Shown: positions 21,232 through 32,908, numbered from the stretch's first letter. The stretch: 64,000 nt of DNA from Pyropia yezoensis (GCA_009829735.1 CM020618.1:19639346-19703345), one strand, 5' to 3'. Numbers and translations: made by a program. Notes: generated from the letters alone by a model not told the origin.

Positions 21232-24200
21232 CCGTTGGAGCTGGCAGTCCGAAGCTCACAACGGCAGCCTCGGCCAAGTGGGTCAAGAGGACAAACCAAC
21301 CGTGCCGGATACTACGGCGACCTAAGGGAGTCCGCCCACCTCGGGTAGGACTCCCCAAGAACGTAAACCCACGTCGGGTGATCGCGGTGCTGACGGGTGA
21401 GAACTTCCAGGTGGCTGGACGGGTGCAACTTGTCCCCGGCCGTGCCACCTGTGCCCGTATCGTACTTGATAGTGGGTCAGGAGCCTCCTTGATACGCAAG
21501 TCGCTATTACCAAAGGAGATGAAGCTCCAACGCTGGAGGTCTAAAGCTGACCATCTGATCGATATCAATGGTGGGGTACTTCCCATCGTTGGTGCCGTGA
21601 CCCTACCAACTAGGTTGGGGACCCATGAGGTCGACGTGACCTGTGGAGTAGTTAAGAATATATCGGTACCCCTGCTTCTGGGTACCCCTTATGTCGTAAC
21701 ACAAGTGCCTTTGATTTGTGGCCCTGAGTATTGGGTCAAGTTGATGAATGGGGAGACTATCCCCATCCTTGGCAAGGGAAAGTCTGTGGCTCCTGTGACA
21801 GTCTCACAGTCGAAGCCTGTTTGCTCTGTGAGGGACGGGTGTACTGCTACCCTGCGTTTAGCCCGTAAAGTCACGTTGCCCCCCAACTCGGTGGCGCACG
21901 TTGACGTTGTAACTGATTATACGGGGAACGGGTTGGTGCACCCTCACCCCCGTCTTGCTCGCAAGCACCAAGTGCATTTTGCCCTTGGCACGATGGACTC
22001 CAAAGCCGGAGTCCCGTGGAGGATCCAGGTTATGAACCTGAGCTCGTCGCCCAAGTACTTCAAGTCGGGCGCCAAGTTCGGCTATATCGACCAACATGAG
22101 GGACAGGTAGTAGCGGTCACCCTCAACGCGGGCGCGAGTAGCGACCCGAAGTCCGGAAAGGAGAAGCACCAAGCCAAGTCGGCCGCCTCTCCTCGGCCCC
22201 AGGAGAACATGGAGGGTGTTCCGCCCAGGTTGAGGGTTCAAGTTGAACGCCTCTTGGACCAATATCACAGGTTGTGGGATGGTCAACTGGGACTCATGAG
22301 AGCCACCCAACACCGGATCGAGTTGAAGCCCGGTGCGCCCCCTATACGCCAACAACCGTATAGGGGAGGACCCCGTTCAAGGGCCCTCGTTAAGGAGAAA
22401 GTTGCTCGCATGGAGGCCCTCGATGTGATCGAGGCCAGCAACGCCGAGTGAGCGAGTCCGGTGGTTCTCGTCCCCAAAGTTGATGGGACCCCACGGTTCT
22501 GTATCGACTACAGTAAACTCAACGAGAGCACGGTGAAGGACAGTTATCCCCTACATAGGATGGATGACTGTCTGGACTCTCTGGGGGAGGCAAACGTGTT
22601 CTCTGCCCTGGACTGTAACGCGGGGTACTGGCAAATTCCCATTGCCCCGGAGGACAGGCATAAAACTACCTTTGCCTGTCACTGTGGTACCTACCAGTGC
22701 AAGCGCCTACCGTTTGGACTGTGCAACGCGCCGGCAACTTTCCCGCGCGCTAGGGCATCATTCTGGCCGGAGTACGGTGGCTGATCTGTCTCGTGTACCT
22801 AAACGATATTATTGTGTTCTCCCGAAGTCCGGAGGAACACATTGGCCATCTTGGCCAGGTGTTCAAGCTACTTGCTGACGCCGGTGTGTCACTGAAGGCG
22901 AGTAAGTGCCACCTCTTCACTCAAGAGGTGGAATACTTGGGATATGTTGTCCGTCCGGGGCGCCTCAGTGTCAACGAGAAGAACTTCAGGGCCATTCGCA
23001 AGGCTCAGTACCCCCGGACCCAGACCCAGATGAGGAGCTTCCTCGGGATGTGTAGCTTGTACCGACGTTTCACCAACGGCTTCGCCAAGGTGGCGAAGCC
23101 GTTGAATGAGCTAGTTAGCTTATCGCTACCGAAGGACCTGCCTCCGCCAAGTCGGGTGGAGCAGGAATCCTTTGAGACTCTTCGGGACCTTCTGCTGAAG
23201 CCTCCCATCTTGGCTATTCCCAGGTTGGGAGGCCACTACATCCTGGACGTGGATGCTGGCTACGACCAACTTGGTTGTGTGTTGCTTCAGCAGCAGCCGG
23301 ACAAGGAGTACTTGCCGGTAGGATACTTCAGCAAAGGGCTGAACTCGGCCGAGAAGAACTACGGAGTCACCGAGTTGGAAGGACTCGCAGTGGTGTGGGC
23401 GGTGACGTCACTTCGTCACTACCTAAAGGGTGAGAAGTTCCTCATCCGCAGTGACCACTGCGCGTTGCAGTTCATCTTTAAGACGGATTGTACGAACACT
23501 CGTCTCAACCGGTGGAGGGTGCGACTGGCACCCTTCAACTTTGACATTGAGTACCGACCGGGCCGGCAACATGCCCTAGCCGATGGCCTTTCTCGGGTAC
23601 CTACCGAGGGGCTGGACACTAACCCAGTCGATGAGGATATCCCCATAGTGGGGGTAGTCATGCGCTCGGGTCAGGCGTTGAATCCCGAGGCGCCAGGGAA
23701 CAAGAAGTACTTGCCCCTGTCCCTGGACGAAGTGGTGAAGGCCCAGGCCGAGGATCCCTTCTGCAAGTCGCAGAGGGATACACTGGATACAGTGGCGGAG
23801 ACGCGGTTCTTTCTCGGAGACGATGGCCTCCTCATGAGGAGGGGGGTATTCCAGGGGACCGAACAACTTGTCGTCCCCGCATTCCTCAAGGACAGTATTC
23901 TTGAAAGGGAGCATAACGCTCCCACAGGTGGGCACCTGGGGTCTAGTAAATTGTACCAGACCCTGAGGACCAGGTATTACTGGCCGTCCATGGTGGTGGA
24001 CATCTACAGTTGGGTGGCTGCCTGCACAAGTTGTGCGCAGAACCATCTGATGGAACGGCGGCCTACTACGGCTATGCTACTGTTCCCGGCCAAGGAGCCC
24101 TTCGCCGCGTTGGCGATGGACATCCTTGGGCCATTGCCAGTGACCGAGGAGGGCCACCAGTACCTCCTGGTCATCTGTGACCGATTCACGAAACTTACGC

Positions 24201-25210
24201 GAGCGGTCCCACTGGCAGAAATCACGGCCATGTCGGTCGTGTCAGCCTTCCTAGATCACTGGGTTGCCGCGTATGGCATTCCGGATAGTACACTATCGGA
24301 CAATGGACCGCAATTTGCGTCTGTACTGTTTCAGGGAGTGCTGGATATGTTGGGGGTTCAGGCAAACTATGCCACCCCCTACCACCCACAAACTAATGGG
24401 CAGGTGGAGCGCTTCAACAAAACTATTGTTCGGCAGCTGCGCCACTATGTGAGTGAGCACGTGAAAACGTGGGACCAATACATTTCTATTCTTACTACTG
24501 CCTACAATTCGCAGGTTCACTCATCTACCGGGGAAGTACCCCTCGCATTTGTGACCCTCCGTCGCGTGCGGTCTATTGCCGTGCGGCGGCCGCTCCCAAC
24601 TAGGGAGGATGGTGGCAGTACGCCTACTCCTACTGAGAGTAAGGCGGAGTTCGCTTCTAGGCTTGAAAAACTCATCTCTAAAGTCAGGGCTGAGATGGAC
24701 AAAGCACAAAAGCGCTACAAGCGTACCTTTGACAAAAAGGTGCGCAATGCTAAGCATGTCCCCGAGCAGGGTGACTGGGTATTGGTGCACTCACACACCC
24801 CAACTGGGGGTAAGTTGGTATTCCAGACGAAGGGGCCGTACCAGGTCCTTCGTACTGATGGGCGGCGCTTCACCATCGAAAGTGACGATGGGGTCCGCAC
24901 CATAAACGGACAGGACGTGGTCAAAGTTGCACCACCGCCTGCAGGCGACCCAGCTTGGGCGCGGGCGCTGGAAGCGTGGCGCCTCCCCTCGCTGCCTGCG
25001 GCCAAACAGGGCCCGCAGGAGTGCGTGTTCGATAAGTTCATCGACCACGGCCGGGATGAGGACACTCACCGCCTCATGTTGAGGGTGCGTTGGTTCGGCT
25101 ACAAAGCCAAGGATGATACGTGGGAGTATGTGGAGGGCCTTTCCGCTGAGAAGGTCCGGGCATACTGTGCCCGGAATGAAGTTGACCCTAACAGCCCCCC
25201 CTCAACGTGA
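21228..25210 (+). pseudogene. pol: pol of family 2: protease, RT, RNase H, integrase, chromodomain, broken
   Basis: The protease motif is LDSGSG at about residue 81. A TGA at 22449-22451 stands at the Trp that normally precedes ASPVVLVPK in RT. One base is lost near 22752 (ATGGGC-like context now AGGGC), changing the frame. The RT active site reads YLND, not YLDD. RNase H (DVDAGYDQLG), the integrase HHCC finger and the MDILG, SDNG and VERF motifs look intact. The chromodomain (VRWFGYKAKDDTWEYVEGL) is canonical. This copy cannot make active RT. Confidence 0.92.
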
Positions 25211-25321
25211 GGGAAGGCCGAGCAACAGTGCCAAGAGAGTGCTTCAAGTCGAAGTGGTACGCAGAGTGGCTTTTAACTACAGCCCTAACCCTCACACTCT
25301 CACAACAAAGGCAGCTGCCAA

Positions 25322-27265
25322 CTAGGCATGCATGCTAGACTCTCCAAGCCCACGGCCCTCGCCCCCACGTGGAGGCGAGCGGCGAGACCCACGGCGATAT
25401 CGCTCCCCACCAGTCGGCGGGGCCGGCGGCTCCAAGTCGGAACCGTCGCGCCTCTCACGGTCGCGCAAGTGGCGACGACCGCGGCTGCCCTTCCGCTTAG
25501 TCTTACGCGCAAGTTGGCGACGCAGACGCCGGACCGACTCCGACTCTGACGGAGTAGAGGACTCCGAGACGGAGTAAGACAACTCGTCTTCCGACACGGA
25601 GGGAGAGCACCGGGAGCGTCGGCGACAACGGCGAGGAGGCGAGTATGCCCGGCTCGCGCGACGTTTGCCACGCCCATGTGGGGCTGGCTGGGGCATAATA
25701 GCCCCAATGCGAGCCAACTCGGCCGTCATAAGCTCCGCCACCGACTCGCAACTCGCGGTCGCCACTGCTGTGCGGACGCGCTCCTCACGTTGAGGAGTCT
25801 CGGAAGTTTGAAGGGTTGCGGTCGACGCGGCCAACCAGGATGTGGTGCGCACCAACGTGGTGATCATCATCTCTGAGCTCAGAGGCGTGGCCGGTAACAC
25901 CAAATTGGGGTATACCGTCAGGAGGGTGGCCCCCAAGTTGGGGGACACCGGGGTGGACGACTCAACGGCCACGTTAATCGGGATGTCCCCGTGCGGCTGG
26001 TAGGGGACAGGAGGAAGCGGAGGGGCACGCCGAGGTGGCGGTGGCCGGGTGTAACTGCGAACCCGACTTGGGGCCCCCGCAGTGGGTTGAGTCATATGGT
26101 CATCATGTGAGGGCACGGCCATAACTATGGCCTTGTCCGGGGGTGGCGCAGTGTGGCGATCCACCGCCGGGGCATACGGGTAGTCCCTGATGCCCAACCC
26201 CTCTCGTAGTACCACACGGCCGTCGTGAAGTTCACGAGCGACCCACACGAACTGGCGAAGTGCGCCATCGTCCTTGGGTCCACGAGTGGGGCGGCGCAAC
26301 TTGTGCTCGATGCTCTCCCACTCGATAAACTTGTGGAGGCGAAGCATCTCCTCAAGTAGAGCGAGTTGTCCTGATGAGCACCCCTCAGCAACTAGCTGAG
26401 GGGTGAGCTGTTCCAAACCTTGGATAAGCCGGAGAAGGAGATGCCAGAGCATCCCCCGCCGCTGAACACAAGACACCCAGGTCGATATGACCTCGAGGAG
26501 CCACTGGGTGGCCAACATGGCCCACACCAGGTGATCAGGGCCAGCCGTCAACATGACGGAGCCGAAGTGGTCAAGCAACCGTGGCAGCAACGCCGGGAAC
26601 CCGTAGGGGACCTCAACTTGAGGCCACCACTCGGGCTTCTTCGGGTAGTACTGCTCCTTACTGGCAGCAGACTGCTGAGAAGACTCAAGTTGAGCCGAGG
26701 TCACCAAGTAGGGACCTCGCCGGAAGTCCTTCTCCATCCGCACATCAAAGTGATGAGTGTGCGGATCGGCCTCGTGAAGGTACGGGGGGCGAGTTGCCAC
26801 CGCGTCCCAAGTAAAGGTCGGCAAGTCGCCGGGACCCGGGATAGTTCCCCCGCGGTCCATCATGGCCTTGGCCCGCTGTACGTCTTCGACCTCCTCGTCG
26901 TCCAGGAAGGCAAACTGGTCCGTCCTGAAGCCGGCAGGGAACCCGACCCTACGGGGATACTTCTCCCGTAGGCGGTCCCATACCCGACCCATCGCTATGC
27001 CAAGTCGGCCACAGCGAAGAACAGTCAACCCCTCCTCATAGAGAGGCCAAGCGGGGTAAGACCACCGCCCCAAGGCCTCACGCGGGACAACTTGTCCCGC
27101 CTCCGGGGGAGATCCCGCCGTCAGCCCAAAGCCGGGTGACGCGGGAGTTCCATCCCCCGGAGCGATCGCAGAGCCCCCGCAGGAAGTCCCGGCGGGCGCT
27201 GCACCGTAGGAGGTGTCCTCCATACGTTCATCGAGGGAGTCCGTCTCCACCCCCGGGGACGCCAT
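25322..27265 (-). CDS. Antisense gene of family 2, intact
   Basis: On the strand opposite gag-pol, between the pol stop and the 3' LTR, an uninterrupted frame of 647 codons runs from the ATG at 27265; the frame is open upstream to 27436 without another ATG. The N-terminus is Gly/Pro-rich. The middle holds a helical core with LLDHFGSV, CVQRRGMLWHLL and GLGI blocks, alignable to the family 1 antisense protein. The C-terminus is rich in Arg/Ser (for example SPPRRCRRRSRCS), which could act in nuclear targeting or nucleic-acid binding. No known family is recognised. Its frame is whole although pol in the same copy is dead. Confidence 0.7.
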   Translation of the reverse strand: MASPGVETDSLDERMEDTSYGAAPAGTSCGGSAIAPGDGTPASPGFGLTAGSPPEAGQVVPREALGRWSYPAWPLYEEGLTVLRCGRLGIAMGRVWDRLREKYPRRVGFPAGFRTDQFAFLDDEEVEDVQRAKAMMDRGGTIPGPGDLPTFTWDAVATRPPYLHEADPHTHHFDVRMEKDFRRGPYLVTSAQLESSQQSAASKEQYYPKKPEWWPQVEVPYGFPALLPRLLDHFGSVMLTAGPDHLVWAMLATQWLLEVISTWVSCVQRRGMLWHLLLRLIQGLEQLTPQLVAEGCSSGQLALLEEMLRLHKFIEWESIEHKLRRPTRGPKDDGALRQFVWVARELHDGRVVLREGLGIRDYPYAPAVDRHTAPPPDKAIVMAVPSHDDHMTQPTAGAPSRVRSYTRPPPPRRAPPLPPVPYQPHGDIPINVAVESSTPVSPNLGATLLTVYPNLVLPATPLSSEMMITTLVRTTSWLAASTATLQTSETPQREERVRTAVATASCESVAELMTAELARIGAIMPQPAPHGRGKRRASRAYSPPRRCRRRSRCSPSVSEDELSYSVSESSTPSESESVRRLRRQLARKTKRKGSRGRRHLRDRERRDGSDLEPPAPPTGGERYRRGSRRSPPRGGEGRGLGESSMHA

Positions 27266-27592
27266 GGCTCTCCCCAAGTTGGGGAGAGACGCCCTAGCTA
27301 CAGCGGCACGAGACCCGCCTCGATTTGAGGGGGACTCGGATCGTGAGTAGACGGGTGGCCTCCCCAGCGCGGGGCGGCCCAGGGGACGGTGAAGGGAATG
27401 TGGTGGTGATGGTGAAGTGCGAACCGGGGAGAGCAAGCTGCCGAGTGGGCAAGCTTGAGGAGAGGGGCGGTCAACGTGACCGCCTCCGCCTCCGCGTTAC
27501 GTACTCGAGGGGGGAAAGCAAGTCGCGCCCCCAACGCCGAGACGTGCGTTTACGCCCCCCCCCTCACAGGGCCGACCGGGTCGGTCGGAACT

Positions 27593-27605
27593 GAGGAGAG
27601 GGGAG
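27593..27605 (+). promoter_or_regulatory. Polypurine tract of family 2
   Basis: GAGGAGAGGGGAG lies directly before the 3' LTR, the position of the plus-strand primer. Confidence 0.75.
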
Positions 27606-28074
27606 TGTGGCAGTATTGGCCCCCAGGTAGGGGGGCAACATGTGCCATGCAAGGGGCGGCAGGCCACTAGCCTGATTCGTTCCTCCCCATTCATTTGGGT
27701 CCATATTCCCTAAGTTTGGGATAGTTAGCTTAGTAGTAAATCCAACTTGGATTTGAGGGTTTTCTGCATTTATCGTCTTGAATTTTCGTGTGGCCCGGTG
27801 GGCAGGTGCTGGGGTGGGAGATTCTGAGTGGCGAGATTCTGAGGGGACCCTGGGGGGATAAGGGGAGGGACAGCGGGGCTTGGCCCTGCGTCCCCGTCCC
27901 GACCAAGAAACTGTTGGACCACACACCATCTTCTTGTTTGTCAGTGGGGGGTTTGCCCCACAACAGGGACAGAGTGTGTGCGACTTGCACTTCTTCCGGT
28001 TCCCCCGCCACGGGAGGCAGCCCTTGTACACCGCCCCAACTTGGGTCCCGCGTGTGCGAGTGGTTTTTGCCACA
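27606..28074 (+). repeat. 3' LTR of family 2
   Basis: It begins TGTGGCAG, ends TTTTTGCCACA, and is followed by the target duplication GGATT. Confidence 0.94.
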
Positions 28075-28079
28075 GGATT

Positions 28080-28658
28080 CACACGCACGCCAACATGGGG
28101 ACGTGGCCCGCCACGCCTGCGTCGTGGCACGCCGAGGGCTCCGTTTTAAAAAAATTGACCAGCGACGACCGCTTCTTGACCGCCCATGATCGCCCATGAC
28201 CGGCTAGGATCGCGCGTGATCACCGACGTGTCACGCCATACAGCCACGCACCGAGCGACGATTGCGCTTCGAAAGCCGGTCGATTGACAGCGTGCACTCG
28301 ATACACGCAACACGCCAGGCAGCGCGTCTCCATTCACATCCCGCCCGGATGCTGGTCCGGTGGGATAAGGACAGGAAATCCGACGATTGCAACGCATTTT
28401 GCGATCGACCAATCTGAATGACAGCGAGTGAAGCGCAGTCGATCGTCAGAGCCCCCATAGCGACAACAATTTTGGGACCGTAAAAGGGTGCACCGCCGCC
28501 GTCGCCGGCGGCCGTCGCGGTCATCGCCGCCGTCGTAGGCCCCGATGCTGTCCCCTGACCACCCGCCCCCCCCCCTCCCACTCTTCCTTCCTCCTCCCCT
28601 TCCCCCCCCCTTCCCTCACCCAGCCCCCGCCGACTCTGGCGCACGTTTGGGCTGCGCC
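28080..28658. other. Upstream region of the pogo element
   Basis: No gene. It holds an A-run at 28146-28152, many GATCG-like words, a 23-bp segment (28324-28346) repeated inverted at 31907-31929, and a pyrimidine tract (about 28563-28625) just before the transposase. Confidence 0.45.
28324..28346. repeat. Inverted repeat arm flanking the pogo transposase (left)
   Basis: GCGTCTCCATTCACATCCC and its next bases recur in inverted orientation at 31907-31929 with two mismatches. They may be subterminal repeats of the pogo element. Confidence 0.4.
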
Positions 28659-30835
28659 ATGGCTTCATTCTCCTCGCAGGGCGAGGCGGTAGCCCGTGCT
28701 ATGCAGGCATCCTTCATTGGGGCCGCGCCCGGTCTGGATGCGCAGTCCCCCGGTGCCGTGCGTGCGGCTGCGGTGGCCGCCGTGGCTGCGGGGGAGGCCA
28801 TCCTCGCTGCGCGCGAGAGCGGCGTGGAGGTTGACGCGGCAGCTGCACCCCCATCGCCGGCCGACTCGACGGTGATCGCCAAGAAGCCGTGGAAGGAGCG
28901 CGTGCCCATCACCATCGCCTTCAAGAAGCAGATCTGCCGCTTGCGCTCCCAGGGGCGCGCGTGGTCGTCGGTGCTGGCCTCGCTGCCCACGGGGGTATTC
29001 AAGGAGGCGGCACGCAAGGTGTACAGGGCGCGCCACAAGTGGCTGGCCATGCCCGACGACGACGCGACCGGGATGCGGACCGTCGTGCGCAAGGGGCACT
29101 ACGTGGGCGTTGACGACCGCCTGCGGGCGTGGCTGGCGGCCATTGAGCAGCTGGAGCACAAGACTGTGCCCATTTCTTTTGGGCTTATGCAGGCCAAGGC
29201 GTTGGAAATCGGGAGGGCTCTGAAGCTTGACGACTTCCGCGCCAGCCGGGGCTACATACGAGGCTTTTTGTCAAGGACGGGCATTAAATCCGTGAAGCTG
29301 CACGGCCAAGGAGGGGCGGTGGACAAGGAGGCGACAGAGCGCGGCATGGAGGCGGTGCTCAAGGGGCTGGAGGCGTACCGCGCGGAGGACATCTTCAACA
29401 TGGATGAAACGGGTCTTTTCCTCCGCTGCTTGCCCTCGCAGTCCTACATGTCCGCCAGGGGGCGCCGTGAGAAGCGCGGCGTCAAGTCCATGCAGGCGAA
29501 CGACCGCGTCACGCTGGTGTGCTGCACGAACGCGACCGGCGGGAAGAAGCCACCGATCTCCATCATCGGGAAGTCCATGGCTCCACTGTGCTTTCGAGGA
29601 GCTGGACGGACCCCCCCCGTCCCCTTCTTGGACCAGGCGAAAGCGAAAATAGACGCCACTCGCTTCCAGCAGTGGTTTGACATTGTGTTTGTGCCGGGGA
29701 CCGTGGAGGGGCGCCCCCGCCGCGTTGCCTTGATTGTGGACAACGCGTCCTCCCACGGGTCCGAGGTCGGTCATCCTCAAGTGGAATTCATCTTTCTTCC
29801 CCTAATTCCACGGCACGGAACCAGCCAATGGATGCTGGAATTATTGCCGCTGTCAAGCGCGGCTACCGGCGCCGCTTCCTCAGGCGCACTGTGACCGCCC
29901 CTGGTGACGCGACGTCGGCGGCCGTCGACGAGGTGCTCCCCGCTGGACCCTCGCAGCCAGTCGCCCCTGCGCGGGGCGACGCCGGCGACGCCTCTGGGCG
30001 CGACGCGCAATCAGCTGACCAGGGTGGCGAGCCGGCAGGCGGCGTGAGCGCCACACCCGAGTCTACATCGGTTTCGACTGCCCCCGCGCCTGCCGCGGAC
30101 GCCCCCGCGTCGGCCGACGCGGTCCCCGCGTACGAAGACGCCGTCGTCGTGGCCGGCCGCGCGACGGCCGCCAGGGTCTCGGCACGGGCCGCGGCCGCCC
30201 CCACAACGGCCGACACCGTTATTGTGGCCGGCCCCGCGTCGGCCGCGGCAGTGCCTGTATCCGCCGACGTCAGTATCCTGGTCGGAGGGGCGCTCCCCGC
30301 GGCCGCGTGCGGTGGGCCATCGTTTCTCACCCCCCGTGACGAGTATGCGCAGGCGCTGGATGACCAAGAGATTGCTGGCGCTCTGGCGCGCCCGCGCGGC
30401 CGCCTTGCCGCCTGGGGCGGCGGCCTGCTCGCTGGCGGGGCCGCCAACCTGATGGACGTGGCCATCATGGTCAAGGATGCGTGGGAGGAGCTGATGTCGT
30501 CCGCCACTTCGCACTGCTGGGAAAAGGCGGACGTGCTCGGCGCCATCCGCAACGTGGACCTGCCTCGCCTGCTCGGCGAGTACCTTCGGTCGTTCCGCGC
30601 GGTGTCGATCGACGTCGAGGTCATGCTGGAGGTCATGCGGGGCACGTCGCTCGGTAGCGAGGCCCTGGCGGGGCTGGACGATGCGGCCCAGCGGTCCGTG
30701 CTGGAAGAGTGAATGGAGATTGAAGACCGTCCTGCTGGGGTGGTCGGCGCGGCGGATGCCGATTTGCAGGACTTAGGGCCGCAGGGCCAGACGTGGCTGA
30801 ACGCGCCGACTCGTAGTGCCACGACTCGTACTTGA
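28659..30835 (+). pseudogene. pogo/Tigger-type transposase (CENP-B HTH plus DDE_1), broken
   Basis: The ATG at 28659 starts a frame with an N-terminal HTH-like region and a CENP-B/Tc5-type HTH (SFGLMQAKALEIG...RGYIRGFLSRTGI). The DDE_1 core has D249 in FNMDETG and D361 in IVDNASSH. One base is lost near 29802, so the third catalytic Asp (QPMDAG, 29822-29839) lies in another frame. That frame continues through an Ala-rich tail to a TGA at 30710-30712 and on to 30835. Other DDE_1 genes have all three Asp in one frame, so this copy is inactive. Confidence 0.88.
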
Positions 30836-32112
30836 TTGTGCCGAATTAGAGGGTGAGAATTTCAAATTTTTGCATCTGACTCTTGGCGTCCGTCCTCTTC
30901 GGGAGGCACATCATCCCCCCTGAGGAACGCACCTTGGCAGCACCACCCCCTACCCGTTTCCCACCTGAGGACATCCTCTCAAGCAGGATCGGTGTGCGTG
31001 CATGATGCTCCACTCCCGCCTCACCATCACGGCATGATGCTTGACAAAGTAAAAACAAAGGTCGCATGGGGACACACCCCCATAGCAGGCCCACTGAATA
31101 TCTCCCCACCGTCCCCCCTCCCCACTCACGTGCCACAAAGCCGATGCCTCGCGGACGACACCTTGCAGTGCCCCACTCGTCAGCGTCAGGCCCGTCGTGA
31201 GAGACACCCTCGACCACCGTTGCGCGTCCTTGCCACTTGCCCCCCCTCACCTCCCCTGCCCTCCGCGCAACGCCGCCCCCTGCGCCCTTGCCCCAGCAAT
31301 AGCCACCGACAGGACGCGCTCGTGGATGTCTCGGCCGCCGCCAGCGCCTCTACAACGTCCGACACTTGTGCAGACAGCCTGGGAGGGGGGCGTCAGCGGA
31401 TGCAGCACAACCGGGGAAAAAGTAGCGGCCACCGTCGCCCGGTTGAATGGGGGGCGGTGGAGGACAAACGGGAAAGAGATCCACGTGCCAGGATTGAGCA
31501 GGATCGGGGGCCGGGGGAGGGTGCCTGTAGACATTGGCGGTGGGGGGGGGGGATGGCGGGCGTAGCCGGCAGTGGGGGGGGGGGGGGGGGGGGGGGGGGT
31601 GCAGGCTCCGCTCCGCCCCATCCTCGACCACCCCACCTCATCCCACGCGCATATGCTGCATTCGAGAAGGGGCGTCGGCAGCGTCGTAGTACTGCCGTTG
31701 AGGAGGGGGCTGAAGGTGAAGAGGCGCGGTCGGTGGAGTAGGCGGCACGCGGACGCAAGGCAACGCTCGGCTTGCGGCAGTCGATCATGCAAGAGTCTGT
31801 CGGCCGATTGTCGGACATGATCGTTGTGTCAACGTGAATATTGGGGATCAATCGTGACAGTTTAAGATTGCCCTTGCAGGATGGAAACGACATCTGTCTC
31901 TCAGGAGGGTGGGATATGAATGGAGACGCACTGTATGTGTGTCGGTGCCCAATCGGATACCGCCGGTTGACGCCGTTCTACACAAGTCAATCCGAATCGG
32001 TTGAGGAACCAGGTTTGTAAATAGGCACTCCACTCACAGGCCGCCACGTGCCATACGTGGCATCCTAGAATGAATATCTGGGGCGTTGGGATGGACGTGG
32101 TTAGCTATGCTC
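30836..32112. other. No gene supported; contains a 26-G run
   Basis: A homopolymer of 26 G lies at 31574-31599. The right partner of the pogo inverted repeat is at 31907-31929. Overlapping open frames have no domains. Confidence 0.45.
31907..31929. repeat. Inverted repeat arm flanking the pogo transposase (right)
   Basis: Inverse of 28324-28346 with two mismatches. Confidence 0.4.
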
Positions 32113-32115
32113 TAA

Positions 32116-32140
32116 GAGCACGTCCTCCGACGTCCGATCC
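32116..32140 (+). repeat. Left terminal inverted repeat of the Harbinger element
   Basis: Begins GAGCACGTCCTCCGACGT and ends GATCC, preceded by TAA. Confidence 0.8.
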
Positions 32141-32707
32141 GTTCTTCAAAATGCCAGACTAAACCCAATTCAGACGTCAACGCGTACGGCTGTGAATGGC
32201 TGGAGAACAAGAGCGCAGGGAGCAGGGGGATCTCACTGTGGAAGGCCACGCGAAGGTCGAAGGACTTGACGCGAACGGAGGCTACCGTGCCATTTCACAG
32301 ACGCAATCTCCGAACCAAAGAACTGGGTGTCGTCCAACAACGACAGAACGAACTTTCCCAACGTCACCACACCGGCGCACATCGCCCCCGATTAAAGCCA
32401 GCGGCTGAGACAAACACACCCGGAGAGCCTTAAAATACGTCGATCGTCCATCGATCGTTCACTAAATTAGATGCGGTCGTCGTCGAATGTGATAGAAATC
32501 GACTGGGTTTGGGCCGACTCGACTACAATCGTGCTGATACAATGCTAAATACTGCGATCGAGTGTGCCACGTGGACCATACTATAGACCACATCTGGAGC
32601 TATAATCTTTCCGGAATATTTGCCAAAGCGCATGATGCGGCCTCTGCGGCGCCATGGCGTACTCGGAGACCTGCAGTCTGTGGGCCTGCGCGTGGATTTC
32701 TGCAGTG

Positions 32708-32908
32708 TGTGGAATAACGAAAAAGTAGATATCGGAGAGTTGGAATCGAACCCGGGCCCTTGAGAAGTAAGCGGAATGGCGCGCTCAAACCACTAGGCAA
32801 CCGGGTGAAATCCCTGACATCTCGAGCCAGATTTGGGGTTTTGGCCCCATCTCATTACGAGTACCTACCTTTTAGGTAAGCCGATCGGTGATTATGTATT
32901 ATGCTACA
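32708..32908 (-). repeat. 3' LTR of the TRIM
   Basis: Read on the minus strand it starts TGTAGCATAATAC and ends TTATTCCACA. It is identical to the copy at 33124-33324. Confidence 0.93.
32720..32800 (-). promoter_or_regulatory. tRNA-like internal Pol III promoter in the TRIM LTR
   Basis: On the minus strand, TTGCCTAGTGG (32790-32800) resembles tRNA box A. GGTTCGATTCC (32742-32752) fits the box B consensus at every position. The spacing of about 38 nt is normal, and a T5 run (32720-32724) follows as in Pol III terminators. Acceptor and T stems do not fold properly, so this is tRNA-derived sequence and not a working tRNA gene. The same motif is in the other LTR at 33136-33216. Confidence 0.65.

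Larger units (their letters stand above)
18698..28074 (+). mobile_element. Ty3/gypsy family 2, complete insertion
   Basis: Two LTRs (18698-19165 and 27606-28074) flank gag, pol and an antisense gene. The five bases GGATT occur at 18693-18697 and again at 28075-28079 as target duplication. LTR ends are inverted (TGTGGCA...TGCCACA; the left copy reads TGCGGCA). The LTRs differ at about a dozen sites, so the insertion is not very recent. The chromodomain at the end of pol makes it a chromovirus-type element. Confidence 0.95.

Noticed and set aside
28140-32112. Definite terminal inverted repeats and TA duplication for the pogo element
   Set aside because: Only one 23-bp inverted pair was found, and it is not at a recognisable end. 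Limits could not be set.
32740-32810. A functional tRNA gene on the minus strand
   Set aside because: Box A and B are present, but acceptor and T stems do not pair. The sequence is part of an LTR present twice identically, so it is annotated as tRNA-derived promoter sequence.
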